Shown here one piece after another: positions 17,883 to 26,825 of a DNA stretch of 64,000 bases. Under the pieces are notes generated by a model. That model did no database searches. It was not told the origin of the DNA and was given only the letters and a program-made list of their open reading frames with translations. Positions within the stretch are counted from its first letter, which is position 1. Each line of letters starts with the position of its first letter. The DNA lies in the NCBI GenBank assembly GCA_964593155.1, contig CAZQHE010000002.1, forward strand, positions 11,444 to 75,443. The letters are read 5' to 3'. A program made the translations under genes and the position numbers. Source of the stretch: JAJRXK01 sp964593155. Its GTDB lineage: Bacteria; Krumholzibacteriota; Krumholzibacteriia; JAJRXK01.

Positions 17883-19076
17883 GTGCGAGCCCTCCGCTTC
17901 CTGCAGATCAGCGACGTGCACTTCGGCGCCCCGATGCGGGGTGGACGACTTCGTCTCGACGACGAGACGGCACGGACGCGCGCCCAGGAACGTCGGGCCG
18001 CGTTCGCGCGGGCCTTCGACGTGGTGCGCGATCGCGACCTCGACGGCGTGGTGATCCCCGGTGATCTGTTCGACGACGAATCGATCGACACCGACACGCT
18101 GCGCTTCGTGGCGCACACCCTGCAGAGCATCGCACCGCGGCCGGTGTTCGTGGCCCCTGGCAACCACGATCCCTACGGCGGAGCGTCGCCGTATCGTACT
18201 GTCGGACAGGAAGATGCACGAGGGGTGCGTTGGCCCGACAACGTCCGTGTCTTCGCGCACGCGGACTTCCGCACGCTTGCCTGGCCGGGTCGCGACGACG
18301 TCTTCGTCACCGGCAGCGGTGTGGCGACGAACACCCCGGACACCCAGCGTCGCCTGGCACGGCGGGTCCCGCGCGAGGGTGAGGGACGACACCTCCTGCT
18401 GTTCCACGGCAGCCGCGACGACGGTCACTTCCTGCAACCGCACAAGTCCACGCACCCCTTCTCGCGCGACGAACTCCTGGCGCAGGACTTCGACTGGGTC
18501 GCGCTCGGTCACTACCACCAGCGCGCCGTGATCCTCGACGACGACGGCCGGGCGCGGGGCGCGTACGGAGGCTGCCTGATCGCGGGCGGTCTCGACGAGC
18601 GCGCCGAACGCGGAGCACTGGTGGTGGAACTCGAGGGCACATCGACACACGTCGAAGCGCTCCCGCTCGACCCACGCCAGGTGCACTCCGTCGATCTCGA
18701 CGTGACCGGGGCCGACTTCGCCGAGGACCTGGCCGCGCGTCTCGACGCGGCACTGGAGCGTGCGGGCGTGGGGGCGCAGGATCTCGTGTTGGTGCGCGCG
18801 CACGGACGGCGCGCGCGGGGTGTCGATCTGCGCGCGCTCGACGGTCGCGCCGCCGAGGTGTTCCACCTGCGGATCGATGCGTCCGGCGTGCGGGCGGCGG
18901 TGGATCCCGTCGAGTTCCCTTCGCTCGAGGACGCGACCACCACCGAGGAGCGCTTCGTCGCCACCCTGCGCGACGATCCTCCCGCCGACGTGCCCGAGGA
19001 ACGCGTGCACCGTGCACTGCTGTACGGGCTCGACGCACTCGAACACGGGCGCCTCGACGCGCGCTACGAGGAGTGA
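17883..19076 (+). CDS. SbcD/YhaO-like DNA repair metallophosphoesterase
   Basis: A calcineurin-like phosphoesterase of 397 aa, related to the SbcD/Mre11 and YhaO nucleases. All metal-binding motifs are visible: QISDVHFG at the N-terminus, VIPGDLFDD, APGNHDPYGG, LLLFHGSRDDG and WVALGHYHQ. The C-terminal third is probably a capping domain. The start is taken as GTG 17883 with GAGG seven bases before; a GTG at 17838 is in frame but has no ribosome-binding site. The partner ATPase gene starts 3 bases after the stop, as for sbcDC and yhaON pairs. Inferred role: processing DNA ends or hairpins together with that ATPase. Confidence 0.85.
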   Translation: MRALRFLQISDVHFGAPMRGGRLRLDDETARTRAQERRAAFARAFDVVRDRDLDGVVIPGDLFDDESIDTDTLRFVAHTLQSIAPRPVFVAPGNHDPYGGASPYRTVGQEDARGVRWPDNVRVFAHADFRTLAWPGRDDVFVTGSGVATNTPDTQRRLARRVPREGEGRHLLLFHGSRDDGHFLQPHKSTHPFSRDELLAQDFDWVALGHYHQRAVILDDDGRARGAYGGCLIAGGLDERAERGALVVELEGTSTHVEALPLDPRQVHSVDLDVTGADFAEDLAARLDAALERAGVGAQDLVLVRAHGRRARGVDLRALDGRAAEVFHLRIDASGVRAAVDPVEFPSLEDATTTEERFVATLRDDPPADVPEERVHRALLYGLDALEHGRLDARYEE

Positions 19077-19079
19077 GCC

Positions 19080-21941
19080 GTGCGCCTGCTGCAGCTCGAC
19101 ATCCGCGGATTCGGCCGCCTGCGGGGGCGTGTGCACCTCGACGCCGGTGACGACGCGGTCGGACTGCTGCTCGAGCGCAACGAAGCCGGCAAGTCCACCC
19201 TGGCCGCGGCCCTGCTCGCCGCGCTCTACGGACTCGACGGCGACCGGCGGCGCTTCCGCGGCACGATCACCGAGCTCGACCGTTACCGTCCGTGGTCGGA
19301 GGGGCCCTACGGTCTCGCGCTCACGCTGCGGCACGAGGGCCACGAGTACACCGTCGACCGTGACTTCGCCCACGACACCGTGCGCGTGCTGCGCGGTGCG
19401 GAGGACGTGACCGACCGGTTCCGGCGGGGACACACCGTCGCCGTGGGTGAGACCTTCTCGGGACTTCGGCGCGAGCAGTTCACCGCGAGCGTGTTCGTCG
19501 GGCAGGGCGACGTGGTGTGGAACGACCCCGAGCGCCTGACCGAAGCCCTGCAGCGGGTGGCCGATTCGCAGTCGGGACGGTCGACCGTGGCCGCCGCCGT
19601 GCAGGCCCTCGACCACGCTCTCGATCGCTTCGACGGTCTCACCCTGGCCCAGCCGGGCAAGGTCGACACCGAGATCCAGCGCTGCGAGGACACGATCGCC
19701 GCCGCATCGGCCGAACTGAACGCACTCGAAGCCGGACGCGCGGCCCTCGACCGACCACTCGACGAACTCGAGAGCCTGCGCCGGGCCTCTGCCCAGGACG
19801 AGCAGCACCGCCGCCGCCTCCGCCTGCGCCGCCTGCGCACCGAACGCGATGCCGTGCGCAGGGTGCTCGACGACGACGCGGATCTCGGCGACGAGATCTC
19901 CGCGCTGCGCGCCGAACTCGACGACGCGGGCGAGCTCGACGCGCGGATCGCCGAGCACCGGACTCGTGTCCAGCAGCTGCGCCACGAGCACGAACTCCGC
20001 GGCCGCGACCTCGAGCGCGAGCGCGACGAACTGCGCACCGTCGATGCCGAGATCGAGGCGCAGGAGGCGGCCCTGGGGAACACCGGTCTCTCGCGGGTTC
20101 CCACCGCCGACGAGTTCGATCGTCTGCACGACGCCGCGCGCCGGCTCGCCGACGCCAGCGACGAACACGAGACCTACCTGCGTCGTCTCGACGACGATCG
20201 CCGTGCACTTCGCGAACTCGGCCACGAACTCGGCGAGGTCCTGTCGCTCGCGCGTGACTTCGAGGGTCTGAGCGACGCCGACCGCGTGCTGCTGGTGGGC
20301 CGTGCCGCACGCCGGAGCGAGCGCGACGACGCGCGCCGCGAGCACCGGAGCACCGTGGACCGCGCCGGCCGCACGCTGGAGCGGGTGGCGACGGCGCGGA
20401 CGCGTCGCCGCCGCGTGGGATGGGCGGTTCTCGCGGTCGCCTTCGCGCTGACGGTGGCCGCCTTCGTCGCGGGTCCGCGCCTGCCGATCCCACCCGGCGT
20501 GACCCTCGCGATTCCCGCGACGCTGGCCGTGGCCGGGGCGGTTGTGGCGCTCACCGCACCGCGGCACCGCGCGCACGAGGCGTCGGCGGCACGCGAGACC
20601 CTCGAGGACGCGGCCGCGGCGTATCGTCGGCTCGAGGCCGACGAGCGCGACGAGGAAGAGCGGTGGGTCGAACTCGCGGCACGTCTCGCGACCGATCCCG
20701 TCGACCTCGAGGACCGCTACGCGGTGTGGTGCCGCGTGGAGCACCGCGCCCGCAGTGCGTCGGTACACCGCGCCCGCGTCGACGAGTGCCGTGCGGCACG
20801 GATCCGTGCGCTCGAAGCACTGGGCACGTTCGAGGAGCTCTTCGGCGAGTCGGTCCTGGAGGTTCGCGTGGAGTCGTGGCTCGACCGCGCTCACGCCGCC
20901 CGCACCGAGGACGACCGCCTGGAGGCAGCACGAGGGCGCGCCGCGGCCCGTCGTGCGCGTCTCGAGGAACTCGAGGCCGGCCACCGCGAGCACCAGGCCA
21001 CACTGCGCGAGGAACTCCGGCCCCTGGGGATCGATGTCGACGAGCTGCCCCTCGAACGCGCGCTGGCCGCCTTCGACCGCCTGGTCACGGGGTGGCGTGC
21101 CCGTGAGGACGTACGCGAGCACCGCATCCCCCAGCTCGAACGACGCCGTCTCGACAGCGAGGAACGCGAGGCCCACACCCGCCGCCTCGAGACGATCGAG
21201 TCGGAGATCGACGGCCTGGCCGCCGAATTCGTGAGCGACGCCGACGTCGTGGCGCCGCTCGGTGCGACCGACTACGAGGACGCCCTGCGCGAACTCGACG
21301 AGCGCTCCCGGCGTCGACGCGCCGAAGACGAAGCGCTGCGCGACGAGACCCGCAGTTTCCTGCTCGACTACGAGTCACGGGCCCCCGATCTGCGCGAGCG
21401 GATCGACACGCACGAGCGCGCGTTGCAGCGGGCGCGCGAGTTCCGCGCCGCCGTCGTTCTGGCGCGCGACACCCTGGCGCGGCTCGGACAGCAGACCCAC
21501 CGCGTGTGGGCCGCGTCGATCCAGCGCACCGCCGCCGACTTCCTGCGGCGCATGGGGAGCGCGGTCGACGAGATCCGTTTCGACGAGAACCTCGGCCTGC
21601 GGATCCGCCAGCACGATCGGGTGTTCACTGGCCACGAAGCGACGCGTATCCTGTCGGCGGGCGCGCTCGACGCGGTGTTCCTGGCCGCGCGGTTCGCCGT
21701 GGCCCGCTTCCTGGGCGGCGACTGCGATCCGCTGCCCCTGGTGCTCGACGATCCGCTCGCGAACGCCGACGACCGCCGCCTGCTCGACACCCTGCGGTTG
21801 CTGATCGAAGCGGTCGCGCCGCAGCAGCAGGTCCTGCTCATGGCCTGTCAGCGGTCGCGCTACGACTGGGCGGTGTCCCGCCTCGAACGGCCGGCGTCGT
21901 TGCGTACGCTCGAACTGTCCACCGACGGCGCTCCGCGCTGA
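19080..21941 (+). CDS. YhaN/SbcC-like coiled-coil ATPase
   Basis: A 953 aa SMC/Rad50-type ATPase. The N-terminal Walker A is ERNEAGKSTLAAALL (residues 32-46), and the C-terminal lobe has LPLVLDDPLANADDRRLLDT (Walker B, then the D-loop) near residue 885. Long charged heptad regions rich in Arg, Glu and Leu lie between. Two hydrophobic segments in the middle (about residues 446-492, starting VGWAVLAVAFALTVAAF) match the membrane insertion seen in YhaN but not in SbcC, so I favour YhaN. GTG 19080 follows the upstream nuclease by 3 bases. The pair probably acts in DNA double-strand-end metabolism at the membrane. SbcC is the alternative name if the membrane segments are discounted. Confidence 0.82.
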   Translation: MRLLQLDIRGFGRLRGRVHLDAGDDAVGLLLERNEAGKSTLAAALLAALYGLDGDRRRFRGTITELDRYRPWSEGPYGLALTLRHEGHEYTVDRDFAHDTVRVLRGAEDVTDRFRRGHTVAVGETFSGLRREQFTASVFVGQGDVVWNDPERLTEALQRVADSQSGRSTVAAAVQALDHALDRFDGLTLAQPGKVDTEIQRCEDTIAAASAELNALEAGRAALDRPLDELESLRRASAQDEQHRRRLRLRRLRTERDAVRRVLDDDADLGDEISALRAELDDAGELDARIAEHRTRVQQLRHEHELRGRDLERERDELRTVDAEIEAQEAALGNTGLSRVPTADEFDRLHDAARRLADASDEHETYLRRLDDDRRALRELGHELGEVLSLARDFEGLSDADRVLLVGRAARRSERDDARREHRSTVDRAGRTLERVATARTRRRRVGWAVLAVAFALTVAAFVAGPRLPIPPGVTLAIPATLAVAGAVVALTAPRHRAHEASAARETLEDAAAAYRRLEADERDEEERWVELAARLATDPVDLEDRYAVWCRVEHRARSASVHRARVDECRAARIRALEALGTFEELFGESVLEVRVESWLDRAHAARTEDDRLEAARGRAAARRARLEELEAGHREHQATLREELRPLGIDVDELPLERALAAFDRLVTGWRAREDVREHRIPQLERRRLDSEEREAHTRRLETIESEIDGLAAEFVSDADVVAPLGATDYEDALRELDERSRRRRAEDEALRDETRSFLLDYESRAPDLRERIDTHERALQRAREFRAAVVLARDTLARLGQQTHRVWAASIQRTAADFLRRMGSAVDEIRFDENLGLRIRQHDRVFTGHEATRILSAGALDAVFLAARFAVARFLGGDCDPLPLVLDDPLANADDRRLLDTLRLLIEAVAPQQQVLLMACQRSRYDWAVSRLERPASLRTLELSTDGAPR

Positions 21942-21973
21942 GCCGGTGTGCCCCGCGATCCCGGAGGTCTCTC

Positions 21974-23272
21974 GTGTCCCGTCTCGTCTCCCATTCCAGC
22001 GATCGCCTGGGTCGACTGCACGCCGACGCGGAGCGGATCGTCGGTGACCCCGCCGTCACGGAGGCCGCACGCAGCATCCGTGAGCGGCGCGGTCTCGGCC
22101 ACGACATGCTCGGTTGGCTCGACCTCCCCACGCAGCGCGACGATCTTCCGCGTCTGCTCGACACGGCCGCGCGTCTGCGCGAAGAGATCGACACGCTCGT
22201 GGTCGTGGGGATCGGGGGGAGCTATCTGGGCACGCGCGCGGTGCTCGAGGCCACGGCGTGGTCACGACCCGACGATCGGGGCCCCCGGGTGTTCTTCGCC
22301 GGGCATCATCTGGAGGCCCACGAGCTCGGTGCCCTGCTGCGCGCGCTCGAGGGCCGTGAGGTGGCGGTGAACGTGATCAGCAAGAGTGGCACGACCACCG
22401 AGCCGGCCATCGCGTTCCGATTGCTGCGCAAGCAGCTCGAGGACACCTACGGCCCCGAGAAGGCCGCCCGCCGGATCGTGGCCACCACCGACGCCGAGCG
22501 CGGGGCCCTGCGCACCCTGGCCCAGCAGAAGGACTACGCGACCTTCTCCGTTCCCGACGACGTGGGCGGGCGGTTCTCGGTGCTGTCGCCGGTCGGACTC
22601 GTTCCGCTCGCCATCGCCGGCTGCGACGTCGAGGCGCTGCTCGACGGCGCCCGCGACGAGTTCACCCGTTGCCTCGACGGCGAGCCGGCCGACGTTCCGG
22701 CGGTCCGCTACGCCGCGCTGCGCCGCGCGGCCTACCTGCAGGGCACGGCGATCGAGGTCCTGGGTTCGTTCTTCCCGTCGCTGCACCAGGTCGCCGAGTG
22801 GTGGAAGCAGCTCTTCGGCGAGAGCGAGGGCAAGCAGGGGCGCGGGCTGTTCCCGGCCGCCGTCGACTACACCACCGACCTGCACTCCATGGGACAATAC
22901 CTGCAGGACGGTCGCCGCCTGCTGCTCGAGACCTTCGTCGACGTGGCCGATCCGCCGAAGGGCCCGGCGATCCCGAGCGACCGCGACGATCTCGACGGCC
23001 TGGAGTACCTGGCGGGCCGTGGCGTGGCCGAGGTGAACCGCGAGGCCCTGCCCGCGGTGGCCGATGCGCACGCGAGCGGGGGCGTTCCGTGCCAGGTGGT
23101 GAGCCTGCCCGACCTGGGCGAAGGGAGCCTCGGCAGTCTGCTGGCCTTCTTCGAGTTCGCCGTCGCCGTGAGCGGGCGCCTGCTGGGCGTCCACCCCTTC
23201 GACCAGCCGGGCGTCGAGGCCTACAAGACCAATCTCTTCCGCCGCCTGGGAAAGCCGGGCTTCGCCGACTGA
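21974..23272 (+). CDS. pgi: glucose-6-phosphate isomerase
   Basis: A cytoplasmic glycolytic enzyme interconverting glucose-6-phosphate and fructose-6-phosphate. The 432 aa length fits the short bacterial form. Sugar-phosphate-binding motifs are present: VVVGIGGSYLGTRAVLEA, VISKSGTTTEPAIAFRLL (SIS domain), GGRFSVLSPVGLVPLAIAG, and the C-terminal PGI signature with the catalytic Lys, FDQPGVEAYKTNLFRR. The start is GTG 21974, six bases after GGAGG. It follows the YhaN-like gene by 32 bases, but no functional link is evident. Confidence 0.95.
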   Translation: MSRLVSHSSDRLGRLHADAERIVGDPAVTEAARSIRERRGLGHDMLGWLDLPTQRDDLPRLLDTAARLREEIDTLVVVGIGGSYLGTRAVLEATAWSRPDDRGPRVFFAGHHLEAHELGALLRALEGREVAVNVISKSGTTTEPAIAFRLLRKQLEDTYGPEKAARRIVATTDAERGALRTLAQQKDYATFSVPDDVGGRFSVLSPVGLVPLAIAGCDVEALLDGARDEFTRCLDGEPADVPAVRYAALRRAAYLQGTAIEVLGSFFPSLHQVAEWWKQLFGESEGKQGRGLFPAAVDYTTDLHSMGQYLQDGRRLLLETFVDVADPPKGPAIPSDRDDLDGLEYLAGRGVAEVNREALPAVADAHASGGVPCQVVSLPDLGEGSLGSLLAFFEFAVAVSGRLLGVHPFDQPGVEAYKTNLFRRLGKPGFAD

Positions 23273-23318
23273 CGGCGTTGCGATTGGCCGGAATCCTGCC
23301 TCCGGACCGACGGATCCC

Positions 23319-25826
23319 GTGTTCCTCCACGGGACGTCGTTGCCCCGCCATCGCCCGGGACCGCACCCGGACGATGTGGACGGTCGGGGAGACAAGGCAC
23401 TGGCAGGCAAGAAGTTGGAATCCGGCACCCCACAGCGTGATCACCCCACGGGGCCCAGCGGCGGACGCCGGGCGAGCCCGCTGTGGATCGGAGGAATCTG
23501 CCTCGCCGCGGTGTGGAGTCTGCCGGTCTGGATCGCCGTTCGCGAAGGCGTGGCCCCCGTGCCGCTGGCGACCGCGGGGTTGGCGACGCTCGCCGTGGTC
23601 GGGGTCGTGGTCGCGTGGCACCGGGCGGCCGACGCGCACCGCGAGGCCGAACTCCGGATCCAGACCCTGTCGCGCGGACTCGAAGCGGCTCGCGACGCGG
23701 CGCGGCGGGCGGACGAACGCCTGGCCGAACGCAGCCACGAACTCTCGGAGGACCTGCTGCGCGTCCGGCGTGATCTCGAGCAGTCCCGGACGCAGGACCA
23801 CCGCAAGGCCGAACTCCTCGGATCGATCGGCGACTCCGTGCGCACGCCGGTGCACCGGATCCTCGCCGTGGTCGACGAGCTCCTCGCCGACGAGTCCGAC
23901 GACACGCGCCTCGACCGACTCTCGGAGACCCGCCGTCTCGCCGTGTCCCTGCTCACGTTCTCCGACGACGTGGTCGACTTCTCCGACATCGAGGCCGACC
24001 GCCTCTCGCTGCGCGAGGAGTCGTTCGTCGTCCGCGAGCTCGTGGAGGAAGCTCTCGACTGTTTCGCCAGCGGTTTCGACGGTGTGTTCGAGGCGTCCTA
24101 CGTCCTCGATCCCGAAGTTCCCGAGACCCTGCGCGCCGATCCCGATCGCGTACGCCAGATTCTCCGGCGGCTGCTCGAACGGGCCGCGGCGGACACCGAC
24201 GAGGGCGAGTTGCACGTCCGCGTCGAGGCCGTCGAGTCGAATCCGGACCACCCGCGGTTGCGCTTCGCCGTCCTCACGCCGTCGGTCGACGCCGCGGGCG
24301 TGGACCTCGAGGCCCAGGAACCGGATCCGCGAGCCGACGACGAGGCCCCGACCGGTGCCGGGCTCGGGTTCGCGATCTCCCGTCGACTCGTCGAGCGCAT
24401 GGGTGGCCGGCTCGGAACCGGATCCGCCGATCACGGCGGATTCCCGCTGTGGTTCACCATCGCCGCGCTGCCCGGCGATTCCGTGAAGTCTCCGCGCATC
24501 GAGAGGGAACTCGGCGGAGCACGGGTGCTGGTGATCAGTGGGTCGAGCCACGTTCGTCTGATGCTGATCCAGCAGCTGCGCGCGGCGAAGTGCGTGCCGT
24601 CGGCCTCGGCCGACGGTCCGAGCGCCCTGGCCGCTCTGCGGGCGGCGGCGACGGCCCGCGATCCCTTCCGGGCGGTCCTGCTCGACGCCGATCTGCCGGG
24701 AGCGTCGGGCGTGCAACTGGCCGAGAGCGTGCGGGAGGACGACACCTTCGGAGGGCCGGTGGTCCTGGCCATGGTGGCGCCCGGTGACACCAGGAGTCGG
24801 GCCGAGATCGAGGGCGCCGGCTTTCCGCATCCGCTGACCAAGCCCGTGCGGCATCGCGTGCTGCGCGATCAGTTGCTGCGCGCGCTGCGCGACCGCGATG
24901 CACGGCCGAACGCGCAGCAGGTCGACGATGCCGTCGAACGCATCGCCCCGGCGGTGCAGGCGGCTGCGGCGGATGTCCAGTCCGACACGGCGGACGAGTC
25001 GCCGGCGCGCGCGGGCCGCATCCTGGTCGTCGACGACAATCCCGTGAACCGCCGGGTCGCCACTCTCATGCTGCGCCGAGCGGGCTACACGCCGGAGATC
25101 GCCGAGGACGGACAGGTGGCGGTGGACCGGATCGACGCGGGCGAGACCTTCGACCTGATCCTGATGGACGTCCACATGCCGCGCCTGAACGGCTTCGAGG
25201 CCACGGCCCGCATACGCACCCACGACGACGCGCGCAGCCAGACCCCCATCGTGGCCATGACGGCCAGTGCCATGTCCGGTGACGCCGAGCGCTGTCTCGA
25301 GGCGGGCATGGACGGCTACGTGAGCAAGCCCGTGCGGGCCGACGCACTGGTCGCCGTGGTCGAGAGCTGGATCCCCGACGACGACGAGCCCGGCCACGAC
25401 GACGATCCCGGCTACGACGCGGCCGCCGACCCGACGACGGAGGACGAACCCGTGCAGGATCCACTCGACGACGTCGCCACGCTCGAGCCCGACGGTCTGG
25501 ACGAGCTCGTCGCCCTGGCCGGCGACGACACGTCGATGCTCGAGGAACTCGTGCAGACCTTCTTCGAGACGGCGGCCTCGCACCTCGAGACCATGCGGTC
25601 GTCGCACGCCGCCGCCGACGCCGAGCGCCTGGCCGATGCGGCGCATGGTCTGCGTGGCAGTGCCGGCACCCTCGGTGCCCGACGTCTGCACGTGTTGTGC
25701 AGTCAGCTCGAGGATCGCGCCCGCGAGCCGGGCGCGGCGATCGACGGCACCGCTCTCGACGCGATCGACGCAGAGGTCAACGCGGTGCGCGCGGCGGTCG
25801 ACCGCCGACTGGGGGCGCAGTCCTGA
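23319..25826 (+). CDS. hybrid phosphorelay protein with degenerate kinase core, two receivers, Hpt
   Basis: A membrane protein of about 835 aa with two helices near residues 57-100, a coiled coil (110-165), a HisKA-like region and an ATPase-like region (about 275-385). Then come receiver 1 (about 400-525), receiver 2 (about 566-690) and a C-terminal Hpt domain (about 725-815). In the HisKA box the phosphoacceptor His is replaced: GDSVRTPVHR has Asp172 where S-H-E-x-R-T-P has His. The ATPase N-box Asn is also lost, though the G-box (TGAGLGFAISRRL) remains. Receiver 1 keeps Asp456 and Lys but lacks the N-terminal acidic pair. Receiver 2 (VVDDNPVN, Asp617, K-P) and Hpt (AAHGLRGSAG, His776) look fully active. 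It may relay phosphate from another kinase. The start is uncertain: GTG 23319 or GTG 23376. Confidence 0.8.
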   Translation: MFLHGTSLPRHRPGPHPDDVDGRGDKALAGKKLESGTPQRDHPTGPSGGRRASPLWIGGICLAAVWSLPVWIAVREGVAPVPLATAGLATLAVVGVVVAWHRAADAHREAELRIQTLSRGLEAARDAARRADERLAERSHELSEDLLRVRRDLEQSRTQDHRKAELLGSIGDSVRTPVHRILAVVDELLADESDDTRLDRLSETRRLAVSLLTFSDDVVDFSDIEADRLSLREESFVVRELVEEALDCFASGFDGVFEASYVLDPEVPETLRADPDRVRQILRRLLERAAADTDEGELHVRVEAVESNPDHPRLRFAVLTPSVDAAGVDLEAQEPDPRADDEAPTGAGLGFAISRRLVERMGGRLGTGSADHGGFPLWFTIAALPGDSVKSPRIERELGGARVLVISGSSHVRLMLIQQLRAAKCVPSASADGPSALAALRAAATARDPFRAVLLDADLPGASGVQLAESVREDDTFGGPVVLAMVAPGDTRSRAEIEGAGFPHPLTKPVRHRVLRDQLLRALRDRDARPNAQQVDDAVERIAPAVQAAAADVQSDTADESPARAGRILVVDDNPVNRRVATLMLRRAGYTPEIAEDGQVAVDRIDAGETFDLILMDVHMPRLNGFEATARIRTHDDARSQTPIVAMTASAMSGDAERCLEAGMDGYVSKPVRADALVAVVESWIPDDDEPGHDDDPGYDAAADPTTEDEPVQDPLDDVATLEPDGLDELVALAGDDTSMLEELVQTFFETAASHLETMRSSHAAADAERLADAAHGLRGSAGTLGARRLHVLCSQLEDRAREPGAAIDGTALDAIDAEVNAVRAAVDRRLGAQS

Positions 25827-26709
25827 GCCCGTCGTCCCGCTCGAACACTCCTCCGAGCACGGACGGGACGATTCCCGACACCCACAGCGCCCCGACGAAG
25901 TAGAGCGCGAAGAGGAGCATCGGTGCGTGGCCGGCGCCCGGTTCGGCGAGCCACCGCACCCCCGCGACCCCGCCGACGGCCAGCCCCGCGCGCAGGATCC
26001 CGCGCCCGAGCGGAACGCGCACGGTGCGCCGCTTCCGGCCCGCGCCGGCGATGGCGCCGACCCCCAGCCCGGCCCCCACGCCCAGCACCACGGCGGTGAT
26101 CTCGAGCCCCAGAGCGAGCTGCAGTGCGAGTGCGGCGAGCAGCCAGAGACCGGCGCGTTCCACCCGGGGCAGGCGGGCCAGCGAATCGCCCCACGCGCGC
26201 TCTCCCGCCACCAGAGCCGCCAGCAGGGCGGCGCCGATCACCAGACCACCCCCGACGTCGATCAGATCGTGGCGCAGCAGGGCCAGACGACTGAAGGCGA
26301 TGGCGGCGACCAGCGCGACACAGCCGCCCCGCAACCACGGCGAGCGTACGTTCGCCGCGACCGTGCCCCACAGGACCACCGCCATCAACGTGTGCCCGCT
26401 GGGAAACGCGTGGTTCGCGTACACGCCGGGGTCCTCGAGCGCGCCGGGCAGGCCGAACTCCAGGGGGTCCATACGGGGTCTCCCGATCGCGGCCTTCAGT
26501 GCTTCGCTCGTGGTTGCCGAGGCGGCGAAGGCCAGGCCCAGCCGCAGTGCCCAGCGCATGGGTGCGAAGGCGAAGAGCAGCGGCAGGGACACGGCGAAGA
26601 AGTCGGCCGAACCGAGGAAGGCGATCGCCTGCCACACGTCGCGCCACGCCGGATCGGCGGCGCGCGCGGCGAGGAGTGCGAGGAGTTGCCGGCCGGCCAG
26701 TTCTTCCAT
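25777..26709 (-). CDS. PAP2-family lipid phosphatase, membrane protein
   Basis: About 310 aa with eight or more hydrophobic segments and the three phosphatase motifs: KAAIGRPRMDP, HAFPSGHTLM and SRLALLRHDLIDVGGG. These define the PAP2/BPG-type acid phosphatases that remove phosphate from phosphatidate or undecaprenyl pyrophosphate. The C-terminal half adds further membrane helices with no motif I recognise. ATG 26709 was preferred because GAGGG lies just upstream; an ATG 33 bases earlier is possible. Its 3' end overlaps the end of the convergent hybrid-kinase gene by 50 bases. Its start faces the phosphoglucomutase gene across 116 bases. Confidence 0.85.
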   Translation of the reverse strand: MEELAGRQLLALLAARAADPAWRDVWQAIAFLGSADFFAVSLPLLFAFAPMRWALRLGLAFAASATTSEALKAAIGRPRMDPLEFGLPGALEDPGVYANHAFPSGHTLMAVVLWGTVAANVRSPWLRGGCVALVAAIAFSRLALLRHDLIDVGGGLVIGAALLAALVAGERAWGDSLARLPRVERAGLWLLAALALQLALGLEITAVVLGVGAGLGVGAIAGAGRKRRTVRVPLGRGILRAGLAVGGVAGVRWLAEPGAGHAPMLLFALYFVGALWVSGIVPSVLGGVFERDDGLRTAPPVGGRPPRAPR

Positions 26710-26825
26710 GTCGTGTGCCCTCACGACGGCGGGCAGCCGCATCCGGATCTTGCCCGCCGCTCGGGGAGCGTTCACGCTACCCTCTCGCACCCGACTCGGC
26801 CACCCGGACCCACGTGGAGACCCCC

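Noticed and set aside
17091..21176. Open frame of about 1361 codons antisense to the yhaO/yhaN-like genes
   Set aside because: The forward genes have clear Walker and phosphoesterase motifs; the reverse translation shows none.
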